From: Candidatus Krumholzibacteriota bacterium
GTDB lineage: Bacteria; Krumholzibacteriota; Krumholzibacteriia; LZORAL124-64-63
Reading direction: 5' to 3'
Assembly: GCA_022711765.1 (NCBI GenBank)
Contig: JAKLEB010000002.1
Coordinates: 124,001-188,000 of the forward strand
Length of the DNA: 64,000 bases
The notes under the pieces were generated by a model. That model searched no databases. It was not told where the DNA came from and saw only the letters and a list, made by a program, of their open reading frames with translations. Below, piece after piece: positions 34,888 through 43,120 of the stretch; position 1 is the stretch's first letter, and each line of letters opens with the position of its first letter. The translations under genes and the position numbers were made by a program.

Positions 34888-37071
34888 TCACCGCACCAAA
34901 CTCACCGCCCGCGTCTGCACCGCACCCCCCGCTACCAGCCGCGCGAAGTAGATCCCCGAGGCCACGGTCCGGCCGGCGGCGTCGCGCCCGGTCCAGGTGA
35001 ACGCGTGTCGGCCGGCCGCCACCGTCGCGTCGCACAGGCGCGCGACGAGCCGACCACGCGCGTCGTGCAGGGTCAGCCGGGCCGGGCCGGGCGCGGCGAG
35101 CGTGAAGGCGATCACCGCCTGCGGGTTGCACGGGTTGGGATACGGCGACAGCAAGACGGCCGCCGCGCGCGGCGAACGAGCGGGGGCGACGTCCGTCACG
35201 CCGACGCACTGCGGCAGCGAGACCGTGACATTCGCGTACTCGTCCGCGGCGACCAGGCGTCCCGACCCCACCGCCACGGCGCGGCAATCGTAGTCGGTGT
35301 GCAGGCTCGCGACCACGACCGGCGCCGCCGGATCGCGGGCGTCGATCACGTGCACGGCCTCGCCCGTCAGGTACACCCAGCCATCGTGGGCCGCGACCCG
35401 GAACGGCCTGCCGACGGTCTCGACGAAGCCGACCGCCACCGGCGCGTCGGGATCGGCGGCGTCGACCACCGCCACGCCGCTGGGGAACGCCCCGTAGCCG
35501 TCGATGGCCACGTAGACGGTCTTGCCCGTGACGGCGACGCCCGCGACCATGCGGCCCGCGAAGGCGAGTTCGCCACGCATCAGGAGCGAGCCGGGCGCGG
35601 CGAAGGTGAAAAGAACCAGGTGCGAGCTCGTGCACCCGAGGGCGATGAGGTCGCCGTCGCCGGCCACGGCCTCGCCGGAGTACGGCGTGTTGGCCGTCGC
35701 CGCCACGGCGGGCTGCGTCGGGTCGGCGATGTCGGCCACGACCAGGTCGGCGCCGCCCATGCCCGTCGCCAGGTAGAGGCGGTCGCCGGCCACGGCCAGC
35801 GCCTCGATGACGTGGGCCGGCGTGGGCAGGAACCCGATCTCCAGCGGCGAGTGGGGATCGGCGACGTCGAGCACGTGGACCCCGTCGTAGCGCCAGGCCG
35901 CGGCATAGACGTTGCCGTCGGCGTCGACCGCCACGTCCGACACCCAGTCGGTGAGCGGGATCGTGGGGAAGAGTCCAGGCGCCGTGGGGTCGCTCACGTC
36001 GAGCACGTGCAGGCCGCCGTCGTACGCGGCGACCAGCGCGACGGTGCCGGTGACGGCCGCGCCGTAGCCCGTGCCGGCGAGGAAGCGGCGGCTGCCCAGC
36101 GGCGGCGGGTCGGCCGCGAGACCGTCGAGTACGCGGAGGTACTCGCCGCCCGTGTAGAGGCGGTCGCCCTCCAGCCAGACCTGGTCGGACAGCTGCATCG
36201 GCAGGCGGCGCAGCTCGTGCGGCGCCGCGGGATCGGCGACGTCGCAGACCACGAGGGCGTCGCTGTCGGCCACGTAGGCCACGCCGTCCGCGACCGCCAC
36301 GCCGACGCCGAATCCCGTGTCGAGGTTGCCGGACACGGCCGGCGCCCCGGGATCGGCGACGTCGAAGATCCGCAGGCCCCAGGCGCCGACGGCGGCGAAC
36401 AGGTAGTCGCCGGCCAGCGCGAGCTGCGCCCAGTCGAGGCCGGGTGCCAGCTCGGACAGGACGGCCGGTTGCGCCGGGTCGGCCGCCGAGATGGCGACCA
36501 GGGCGCTGCCGCCCCCGACCCAGACCACGTCCCCGTCGCGGATCGCGCGCTGCGGATAATGGATGGCCAGCGTGTCGACCGGGATCGGCGCCGCCGGGTC
36601 CGCGACGTCGAACACGACGAGCGAATGGTCCGCGCACACCCAGACGCACCCGTCGACCGCGACCAGATCCTCGGCGAGGGAGACCGGCGTCGATCCCAGC
36701 AGGACGGGCGCCAGGGGATCGCTCACGTCGACGACCGACACGCGGTTCGCCACGCGGGAGCCGACGAAGGCGAGATCGCCGGATACGTCGATCGCGACCG
36801 CCTCGCCCGGCAGCGGGAGCTGGGCGACGATCTCCGGAGCGCCCGTCGCGGACGGCTCCAGGACGAGCAGGTCCGACGCCCCGCCGGCTACCAGGAAGCA
36901 GCCCCGGTGGACGGCCAGATCGAGCGCGGTCGAGTCGGGCAGGATGGTGCTGGCGCTCCAGCGGAGAGCGGTCGTGTGGTCGACGCAGTCGGCGGCGGCG
37001 GCGGAGGAGGCGCCGAGCAGCAGCGCGAGCAGCGCTGGGACGAAGCGCGAGCGGGCGAGCGGGCTGTCCAT
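34888..37071 (-). CDS. secreted LVIVD-repeat beta-propeller protein with sorting domain
   Basis: ATG 37071 starts 'MDSPLARSRFVPALLALLLG', a signal peptide. The 727-residue protein then has about a dozen repeats of roughly 40-45 residues in the LVIVD style ('VVDVSDPLAPVLLGSTP', 'IFDVADPGAPAVSGNLD', 'VLDVADPHSPLEIGFLP', 'VVDAADPDAPVAVGFVE'), which fold as beta-propeller blades. The C-terminus has 'LSPYPNPCNPQAVIAFTLAA', 'LTLHDARGRLVARL' and 'VASGIYFARLVAGG', the FlgD-like sorting domain. The first repeat has a ligand-accessible CVDH segment. Probably a surface-exposed binding or structural protein. Confidence 0.85.
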   Translation of the reverse strand: MDSPLARSRFVPALLALLLGASSAAAADCVDHTTALRWSASTILPDSTALDLAVHRGCFLVAGGASDLLVLEPSATGAPEIVAQLPLPGEAVAIDVSGDLAFVGSRVANRVSVVDVSDPLAPVLLGSTPVSLAEDLVAVDGCVWVCADHSLVVFDVADPAAPIPVDTLAIHYPQRAIRDGDVVWVGGGSALVAISAADPAQPAVLSELAPGLDWAQLALAGDYLFAAVGAWGLRIFDVADPGAPAVSGNLDTGFGVGVAVADGVAYVADSDALVVCDVADPAAPHELRRLPMQLSDQVWLEGDRLYTGGEYLRVLDGLAADPPPLGSRRFLAGTGYGAAVTGTVALVAAYDGGLHVLDVSDPTAPGLFPTIPLTDWVSDVAVDADGNVYAAAWRYDGVHVLDVADPHSPLEIGFLPTPAHVIEALAVAGDRLYLATGMGGADLVVADIADPTQPAVAATANTPYSGEAVAGDGDLIALGCTSSHLVLFTFAAPGSLLMRGELAFAGRMVAGVAVTGKTVYVAIDGYGAFPSGVAVVDAADPDAPVAVGFVETVGRPFRVAAHDGWVYLTGEAVHVIDARDPAAPVVVASLHTDYDCRAVAVGSGRLVAADEYANVTVSLPQCVGVTDVAPARSPRAAAVLLSPYPNPCNPQAVIAFTLAAPGPARLTLHDARGRLVARLCDATVAAGRHAFTWTGRDAAGRTVASGIYFARLVAGGAVQTRAVSLVR

Positions 37072-37196
37072 GGGATCCCCCGATCCTCGTTGGCGGGGCC
37101 GGGACCCGGTGCGCGGCGGCGTATCCCCACCCGGCCCACGTGGACGACCCTGTGATGATACCAGATATTCGGCGCGGATGGAATCCGTCACGCCGG

Positions 37197-39788
37197 CTAG
37201 ATCGAGAACCAGTAGTTCACCTTCACGAGGACCGTGTTCCGCGGTTCCTGGTCGAAGAGCCGGCCCGGCCCGAGCCCGCCCTCGAAATCGGCCACCGCGC
37301 CGTGGAACTGGCGCTCGTCGTACGTCGTGCGGCCATGAGTCCAGACGAGGAAGATCGTCGATCCCGGCCGGTACTCCCAGCGCCAGACCAGGTTGAGGTT
37401 CAGGGCGGCGAAGTCGAAGTCATACTGGCTCGCGTCGAGGACGTAGGGGCGCAGGTCGCGCGAGTCGGGCCGGGCGAGGTAGCGCGGGCTCGCGTACTCG
37501 CCGGTCGTGAGGTACGGCTGCAGGTATAGCTCGAGCGAGCGGTCGCGGTCGAAGAGCCAGCTCGCGCGCAGCGTGGCGTCGACGATCTGCTGCCGGAGCC
37601 GGCCGAAGACATAGGCCACACCGTCGATGCCCGTGTCCGGGTCGGCGAGGTTGTCGAGCCACTGCGCATCCTCGTCGTGGTCCTCGTACGACAGGTCCAG
37701 CTGCGTGATCAGGTGGCGGCCAGCGTTCCACTGGATGCCGTACTCGAGCTCCCACACCTGCGAGCCGACCTCGTTCACGATGTACCGGGCCTCGCCCTCG
37801 TGGACCAGGTCGCGGCGCCAGTCGGTCTGCAGGTAGATGAACGTCCCGGTGTACGGTTTCGACGTCATCAGGGGGCCGCGCTCGCCGGCAAACGAGCGCG
37901 TCAGGTACTTCGAGGTGCTCTCGAAACCGTGTTCGAGAGCGAGCGTCAGGTTCCAGTACGAGTGCGTCTGGAGGTACCACTCAGCGTACACGCCGGTGTC
38001 CTGGCGGTGCCCCTTGCCGTGCGCCCAGACCTCGTCGCCCGTGGTCGCGGTCAGGCGGCGCTGATCGCCGTAGAGCCAGTTCCGCCACACCTGCAGGAAC
38101 GGGTACGACGACTTCAGCAGGCTGTCGCGGCCCTCGGCGTCGTAGCGGTGCTGCACCCAGACGTTGGTCGTGATCTCATCGTTGGACGACAGGTAGCCGA
38201 GGTCGTTGGGGTCGAAGCGATCGCTCTCCCAGCTGCCCGACGCTTGCGCGCGCCACGCGCCGGACGTCTTGCTCAGCACCAGATTGCCGGCGGTGCCGGA
38301 CACCGCGTCGTGCGCGACCGTGGGGTCGTCCCGGACCGGATGCGGGTCGAGGACCGTGCCGACCGTGCTGCCCGCCACGCCCCAGGCCTTGTCCAGGAAG
38401 CTGAAGTTCCAGTCGATGCCGCCGCTGTAGGCGTCGCGATGGCCGTTCGCGACGACGGGGTCGGTGCGGCCGGTGTCCCGGCGCCAGACTCCCGTCGCCA
38501 TCAGGCCCACGCGGTGGTTGCCGCGGTCGAGGTCGCGCGCGAGGCGCAGGACCCCGTAGCCGGTCTCCTGGCCGCCGCGGACGAACGGATTGTGCGCGCG
38601 GTTCGCCGGGGCGACGTCGGTGAAGGCGCCGAGGGCCGCCACGGTGGTCTGGCCGCCGATCTTGCCGGTGAGCTTGCCCGCGGCGCGGATGCGGCTGCCC
38701 GTGTCGCCGGTGCCGATGCGGCGCGAGTAGAAGAGGTTGAACTGCGGGTGCGTGAAGAAGCGGGCGCCCTCGACGAAGAACGGCCGCTTCTCCTCGTAGA
38801 AGGTCTCGAACGGCGAAAGATTCAAGAGTGCCGGGTCGGCCTCGACCTGGCCGAAGTCGGGTTGCACGGTGGCCTGGGCCGTGAGCGCGCTCGTGAGGTT
38901 GTACTTGAAGTCGGCGCCCCAGTTGAAGTAGCGGCTGAACGACTCGTCCTCGTCGGCGGGGTCCGCCTCGTCCACGAGCCCGCCCGCCACGTAGGGCAGG
39001 ACCTCGAGCCGGCGCGGATTCGTGACGCCGTCGATCCCGGTGAGCGTGCCCCAGCGGCTCACGAAGCCCTGTTCGTTCCGGTCCCAGGTGGCCCAGCCCG
39101 TGTCCTCGCCGCGGCCGTGCAACCAGCGGTAGAACTGCAGGCCCCAGGTCATGGACGCGGCAGGCCTGAACCGGATGGCCTGGAACGGGACGCGCACCTC
39201 CACGTACCAGCCGCGGTCGTCCTCCCAGGTCTCGGCGTCCCACACCGCCTCCCAGTCGGTGTCGCGCTCGACGTCGTCGTAGAGGTAGTGATCGGCCTTC
39301 ACGCCGTCGGCGGTGATGCGGAAGTTGTAGCCGGTGAGGCGGTCGTGGTAGGGGTCGATGTAGAAGCTGACGAAGTCGCTGCTCTGGATGTTGTCGCGCC
39401 GGGCGAGGCGCCGCGCCACCCGGCTCATGTCGTCCTCCCAGCAGGCGGCGGCGAAGTAGATGGCGTCCAGGTCGTAGGCGACCTTGAAGACGGTCTCTAC
39501 CGACACCTGGCCCCAGCGATCCGGCTCGTGGCGGACCAGGCCGAAGCCGGCCTCGGCGCGAGTCCAGACGGCGTCATCGAGGCGGCCGTCGACGACGACA
39601 GTCTCGCCCGGCGCGAGCCGGCAGGCGGTCAGGCTCGGGACGGGCGTGACCCGGCCGTCGGCGATGGCGGGGTAGAGCGGGCCGGTGCCGGCGGGGTCGA
39701 ACGCCTGCTCGAACGCGGCGAAGGCGGGCGCGGCGAGCGACCCGGTCACGAGCAGGGTCGCCACGACGAGACGGCGGGGCCGGAGCAT
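37197..39788 (-). CDS. DUF5916/CBM9-domain outer-membrane protein
   Basis: ATG 39788 with GGAGAGG upstream gives 863 residues. After the signal peptide ('MLRPRRLVVATLLVTGSLAA') comes a carbohydrate-binding family-9-like domain ('VVDGRLDDAVWTRAEAGFGL', 'DLDAIYFAAACWEDD', 'FVSFYIDPYHDRLTGYNFRI', 'GWYVEVRVPFQAIRF') and then a large C-terminal barrel of DUF5916 type, with 'PFETFYEEKRPFFVEGARFF' and 'LFYSRRIG' as the hallmark. The last strand 'NTVLVKVNYWFSI' ends in Phe-Ser-Ile, typical of beta-barrels. Likely an outer-membrane protein binding carbohydrate or coupled to hydrolysis at the surface. Function in the family is not established. Confidence 0.88.
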   Translation of the reverse strand: MLRPRRLVVATLLVTGSLAAPAFAAFEQAFDPAGTGPLYPAIADGRVTPVPSLTACRLAPGETVVVDGRLDDAVWTRAEAGFGLVRHEPDRWGQVSVETVFKVAYDLDAIYFAAACWEDDMSRVARRLARRDNIQSSDFVSFYIDPYHDRLTGYNFRITADGVKADHYLYDDVERDTDWEAVWDAETWEDDRGWYVEVRVPFQAIRFRPAASMTWGLQFYRWLHGRGEDTGWATWDRNEQGFVSRWGTLTGIDGVTNPRRLEVLPYVAGGLVDEADPADEDESFSRYFNWGADFKYNLTSALTAQATVQPDFGQVEADPALLNLSPFETFYEEKRPFFVEGARFFTHPQFNLFYSRRIGTGDTGSRIRAAGKLTGKIGGQTTVAALGAFTDVAPANRAHNPFVRGGQETGYGVLRLARDLDRGNHRVGLMATGVWRRDTGRTDPVVANGHRDAYSGGIDWNFSFLDKAWGVAGSTVGTVLDPHPVRDDPTVAHDAVSGTAGNLVLSKTSGAWRAQASGSWESDRFDPNDLGYLSSNDEITTNVWVQHRYDAEGRDSLLKSSYPFLQVWRNWLYGDQRRLTATTGDEVWAHGKGHRQDTGVYAEWYLQTHSYWNLTLALEHGFESTSKYLTRSFAGERGPLMTSKPYTGTFIYLQTDWRRDLVHEGEARYIVNEVGSQVWELEYGIQWNAGRHLITQLDLSYEDHDEDAQWLDNLADPDTGIDGVAYVFGRLRQQIVDATLRASWLFDRDRSLELYLQPYLTTGEYASPRYLARPDSRDLRPYVLDASQYDFDFAALNLNLVWRWEYRPGSTIFLVWTHGRTTYDERQFHGAVADFEGGLGPGRLFDQEPRNTVLVKVNYWFSI

Positions 39789-40014
39789 AGGGGATCGACC
39801 TCTCCGGTTGCAGGGCTGGCGGCGCTGGCACAAGATGACAGCGGGCCGTCGACGGCCCGCAGACACGCGATTTACGCCGCCAGCGGCACGCAGTTGCAAG
39901 ATTTTTTCCGAGACGACCGAACCCGGGCGAACCCCGGCGCGTCTCCTTTGTGCGCGGGTGGCGAGCGAGACCAGCGGTCCCCGGACGCGGCGGACCGAGC
40001 CCGGAAGCGAGACG

Positions 40015-40590
40015 ATGGACGACCGGATCCTGCACGAACGCTGCTGCCGCGGCGACGAGCTGGCCTGGGAGCAGCTGGTCTCTCGATACCAGGCCAGGGT
40101 CTGCAGCGTGGCGTACACCTACACGGGCAGCGAGGAGGAGGCTCTCGACGTGGCACAGGAAGTCTTCGTGCGAGTCTGGCGACGGCTGGACACCTGCCGC
40201 GAACCCGAGCGCTTGGGCGCCTGGTTGCTGCAGATCGCGCGCAACGCCTGCCTGGACCACCTGCGGCGCCGCAAGGCGCGGCCTCCCGCACAGGACCTTC
40301 CGGCCGACGAGCTGTTCACGCTCGCGGACCCGGGCAGGCGGCCCGACGCCGGGATCGATCAGGAGGACCAGCGCCACGTCCTCGAGCGCGCGATGCAGCG
40401 ACTCAGCCCGATCAGCCGCGAGGCGATCCTGCTGAAGGACATCCAGGAGCTGACCCTGGAGGACATGGCGACCATGCTCGACCTGCCGATCGGGACCGTG
40501 AAGTCGCGGTGCAGCCGGGCGCGGGTCGAGCTGGCGAAGGTGGTGGCCGGGCTGATCGCGCCAGGCCCGGACGCGAAGGCGGCGCGGTGA
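40015..40590 (+). CDS. ECF-type RNA polymerase sigma factor
   Basis: A 191-residue sigma-70 family factor without regions 1 or 3. Region 2 ('AWEQLVSRYQARVCSVAYTY', 'EALDVAQEVFVRVWRRLDT', 'WLLQIARNACLDHLRRRKAR') and region 4 ('LSPISREAILLKDIQELT', 'DMATMLDLPIGTVKSRCSRA') are complete. Its stop overlaps the start of the next gene (GTGA), the standard pairing with an anti-sigma factor. It probably drives a cell-envelope regulon, but no target promoter is identified. Confidence 0.95.
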   Translation: MDDRILHERCCRGDELAWEQLVSRYQARVCSVAYTYTGSEEEALDVAQEVFVRVWRRLDTCREPERLGAWLLQIARNACLDHLRRRKARPPAQDLPADELFTLADPGRRPDAGIDQEDQRHVLERAMQRLSPISREAILLKDIQELTLEDMATMLDLPIGTVKSRCSRARVELAKVVAGLIAPGPDAKAAR

Positions 40591-41312
40591 ACGGCAACCC
40601 CTTCGATCCCCGCGAGCGCCAGCGCCGGTTCGCCGATCCGGACCTGACGCGCCGCATCCTCGACCGCACCAGCGGCCGAGCCTGCGGGCGATCGGAGGTG
40701 CTGCTGGGCGCGCGGTGGGACGGAGAGCTCGACCGGCTGGACGCGGAGCTTTTGGCCGGCCACCTCGCGCACTGCGCGGCGTGCCGCGAGCTGGCGACCA
40801 TCCTCGAGCGGTTGCAGCCGATGCTGCCTTCGCTCGCGGAACGGGAGCCGGGTCCGTCGTTCACGGCCCGGGTCCTGGACCAGACGAGCCGGCGCAGGCC
40901 GCGCGCGGCGCGCCGGACGAGCCGGCTGGTCGCGAGGCTCGAAGATCTGGCGATCCGCCTCCAGGCCGGGCTACGGCAGGCGTGGGGCCGGCCGCGGTTC
41001 GCCCTGGAAGCGGCCTGGACCGCGGCGGCGCTGGTGTCGCTGCTGGTTTGGAGCCCCCTGGCGCCCGAGGCCGCGTCGCGTCGGGCGGACGCGATCGTCC
41101 AGGCCGGCGCCGGCGTGGTGCCGGAAGCGAACGCGCGCCTCGGACGCGCGGCCGCCGCCGCCGCCGCAACGGGCCGCGAGTACCTGGAGCCGGCGGTCGC
41201 GTGGGCGCGGACCGGGCTGGCTGCGTTCGAGGTGAGGTTCAGCGCCCTGGCGGACGCCCTGCGCGATCGGCTGGACCGCGACGAGGCGAGCGATACGACG
41301 ACGAATCCCTAG
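40587..41312 (+). CDS. anti-sigma factor with zinc-finger motif
   Basis: GTG 40587 overlaps the sigma-factor stop by 4 bp. The 241-residue protein has the zinc-binding anti-sigma motif 'HLAHCAACRELA' (H-x3-C-x2-C) near residue 60 in an N-terminal cytoplasmic domain, then a basic region ('RRRPRAARRTSRL') and one membrane-like helix ('ALEAAWTAAALVSLLVW') before a helical C-terminal part. Architecture is that of a membrane-anchored ZAS-type anti-sigma factor that holds the ECF sigma until a periplasmic signal arrives. Confidence 0.87.
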   Translation: MNGNPFDPRERQRRFADPDLTRRILDRTSGRACGRSEVLLGARWDGELDRLDAELLAGHLAHCAACRELATILERLQPMLPSLAEREPGPSFTARVLDQTSRRRPRAARRTSRLVARLEDLAIRLQAGLRQAWGRPRFALEAAWTAAALVSLLVWSPLAPEAASRRADAIVQAGAGVVPEANARLGRAAAAAAATGREYLEPAVAWARTGLAAFEVRFSALADALRDRLDRDEASDTTTNP

Positions 41313-41374
41313 GCCCGGCCGGGACCGTGGCCTGACGGGCGACCGCGAGGTCGCCATCGAGAAGGAGACTGACC

Positions 41375-41962
41375 ATGCAGAACGACACCTACCAGACCGA
41401 GCCCCGGCCGCAGATCGTCGAGCCGGGATCGACGGCCCCTCGATCCGCGGCGGAAGCGCGCCGCCGGGATCTGCCCTACAAGATCCCGTTCCTCGCGGGC
41501 TTCCTCTCGGGCGTCTTCCCCGGGGTCGGCCAGCTCTACGTGGGATACTACCGCCATGCCATCACCCTGGCGCTCATCCTGGCGGGGATCATCACCGTGC
41601 TTGCCGGGGGCGACGTCAGGGGGATCGAGCCGCTGCTGGGCCTCGGGATTGGATTCACCTGGGTGTACGCGATCATCGACGCCGTCCGGCGGGCCCAGGC
41701 GGTCAACCGGGCGCTGGACGGCTTCGGCAGCGAGGCCCTTCCCGAGACCATCGAGCTTCCCGGCACCGGCGGCTCGATGTTCGGCGGCGTGCTCCTGGTG
41801 ATCCTCGGGCTGCTCCTGGTGGCGCACACCCGCTTCGAGTTCGACCTGAGCTGGCTCGAGGAGTGGTGGCCGCTCGGCCTGGTGGGTCTCGGGATCTGGC
41901 TGATCTGGAAGGCGCGCCAGGAGAAGTCCGCCAAGGCGGCCAGGACGCCCTACCAAACCTGA
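41375..41962 (+). CDS. small membrane protein with TM2/LiaF-like helices
   Basis: A 195-residue protein following the sigma/anti-sigma genes by 62 bp, most likely in the same transcript. After a polar N-terminus, 'KIPFLAGFLSGVFPGVGQLY' opens a TM2-like helix with 'GQLYVGYYRHAI', then a second hydrophobic stretch, and residues about 130-190 show a LiaF-type pair of helices ('GVLLVILGLLLVAHT', 'WWPLGLVGLGIWLIWKARQE'). Such proteins sense or respond to envelope stress, which fits its position beside an ECF sigma system. Confidence 0.8.
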   Translation: MQNDTYQTEPRPQIVEPGSTAPRSAAEARRRDLPYKIPFLAGFLSGVFPGVGQLYVGYYRHAITLALILAGIITVLAGGDVRGIEPLLGLGIGFTWVYAIIDAVRRAQAVNRALDGFGSEALPETIELPGTGGSMFGGVLLVILGLLLVAHTRFEFDLSWLEEWWPLGLVGLGIWLIWKARQEKSAKAARTPYQT

Positions 41963-41993
41963 TGTCCCGGCCATTCCCGGCTCAACTCCCCGC

Positions 41994-42022
41994 GGCTCCT
42001 GCCGATACCTGAGGCAGGAGCC
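41994..42022 (+). terminator. terminator hairpin after the sigma-factor operon
   Basis: GGCTCCTGCC (41994-42003) and GGCAGGAGCC (42013-42022) form a 10-bp stem with a 9-nt loop, 31 bp past the stop, followed by GTCTTCTGT. The T-content of the tail is modest. Confidence 0.6.
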
Positions 42023-42036
42023 GTCTTCTGTCCGGG

Positions 42037-43092
42037 ATGGCGAGGTCACCGGTTGCCGCCGAGGGGTCGAAGCGCTTGGAAGAGCCGAAACCCAGGATCT
42101 TCATCGTGGACGACGCGGACCAGGATCTCCGCGTCCACGCCGCCACGCTCAGGTCGCAAGGCTTCGAGATCGTGACCGCGGGCAGCGGCGAGGAGGCCCT
42201 GCTGCGGGTCGAGGCCGACGTGCCGGACCTCTTCCTGATCACCGTGAAGATGACGGGCATGGACGGGTTCGCGCTCTGCGAGCAGCTCAAGCAGGACGCG
42301 CGGCTGATCAACGTGCCGGTGATCTTCGTCACCGACAATCCCACCAGCGAGGCGATCGACCGCGGCTACGCGGCGGGGGCGGTCGATTACATCAGCAAGC
42401 CCTGTCACCTGAGCGAGTTCCTGGCCCGCGTGCGCACGCACATCCGCCTGCACCGGCTGCTGCTCGAGGTGGCCCGTCTCGAGGAGATCGCGATCGACGC
42501 GAATCCGCTGACGCACCTGCCTGGCAACAACACGATCGTCTCCACCATCCAGGATGCCATCGACCAGAAGCTGGACCAGACCGTGCTCTACGCGGATCTG
42601 GACAATTTCAAGGCGTACAACGACCACTACGGCTTCAGCGACGGCGACGACCTGTTGCTCTTCACCGCCGAGACCCTGCAGACGGCGATCCGGACCGTCT
42701 GCGGCGGCAAGGGCTTCCTCGGCCACGTCGGCGGCGACGACTTCGTGCTGATGGTGGATGCCGCCAAGGCCGAGGCGCTGGGCGCGGAGATCGTGCGGCA
42801 GTTCGATCTCGGCGCGCCCGCCTTCTACCGCGACGAGGACGCGGAACGCGGCTACATCGAGGGCGAGGATCGCCTGGGCCACCTCGTCCGGTTCCCCCTG
42901 GCCGCGATCAGCATGGGCGGGGTACGCCTGCAGCGCTACAACTTCACGCGCTACCTCGAGGTCGCCAGCGTCTGCGCCGAGGTCAAGCACCTGGCCAAGG
43001 CGGTTCCCGGCTCCAATCTCTTCATGGATCGCCGCGGCTGCGCGCCCAGCAGCGAACTCATCGAAGCGTCGCCGGTCGAAGCCCGCCGGTAG
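42037..43092 (+). CDS. receiver-domain diguanylate-cyclase-like protein lacking the phospho-acceptor Asp
   Basis: A 351-residue protein with an N-terminal receiver domain ('KPRIFIVDDADQDLRVHAAT' with the acidic pair; 'SKP' Lys near residue 122) and a C-terminal GGDEF domain ('TVLYADLDNFKAYNDHYGFS', signature 'GGDDF'). In the receiver, the usual Asp-bearing strand PDLxLLDxxMPGMDG reads 'PDLFLITVKMTGMDG': Thr replaces the phosphorylated Asp. The output domain keeps the metal Asp and the GG(D/E)(D/E)F form, so it may make c-di-GMP without phosphorylation control. The ATG 42037 lies 14 bp after the upstream terminator, giving almost no leader. Confidence 0.88.
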   Translation: MARSPVAAEGSKRLEEPKPRIFIVDDADQDLRVHAATLRSQGFEIVTAGSGEEALLRVEADVPDLFLITVKMTGMDGFALCEQLKQDARLINVPVIFVTDNPTSEAIDRGYAAGAVDYISKPCHLSEFLARVRTHIRLHRLLLEVARLEEIAIDANPLTHLPGNNTIVSTIQDAIDQKLDQTVLYADLDNFKAYNDHYGFSDGDDLLLFTAETLQTAIRTVCGGKGFLGHVGGDDFVLMVDAAKAEALGAEIVRQFDLGAPAFYRDEDAERGYIEGEDRLGHLVRFPLAAISMGGVRLQRYNFTRYLEVASVCAEVKHLAKAVPGSNLFMDRRGCAPSSELIEASPVEARR

Positions 43093-43120
43093 CTCCCGCC
43101 GGCGGCGAGCGTCCCGACGC

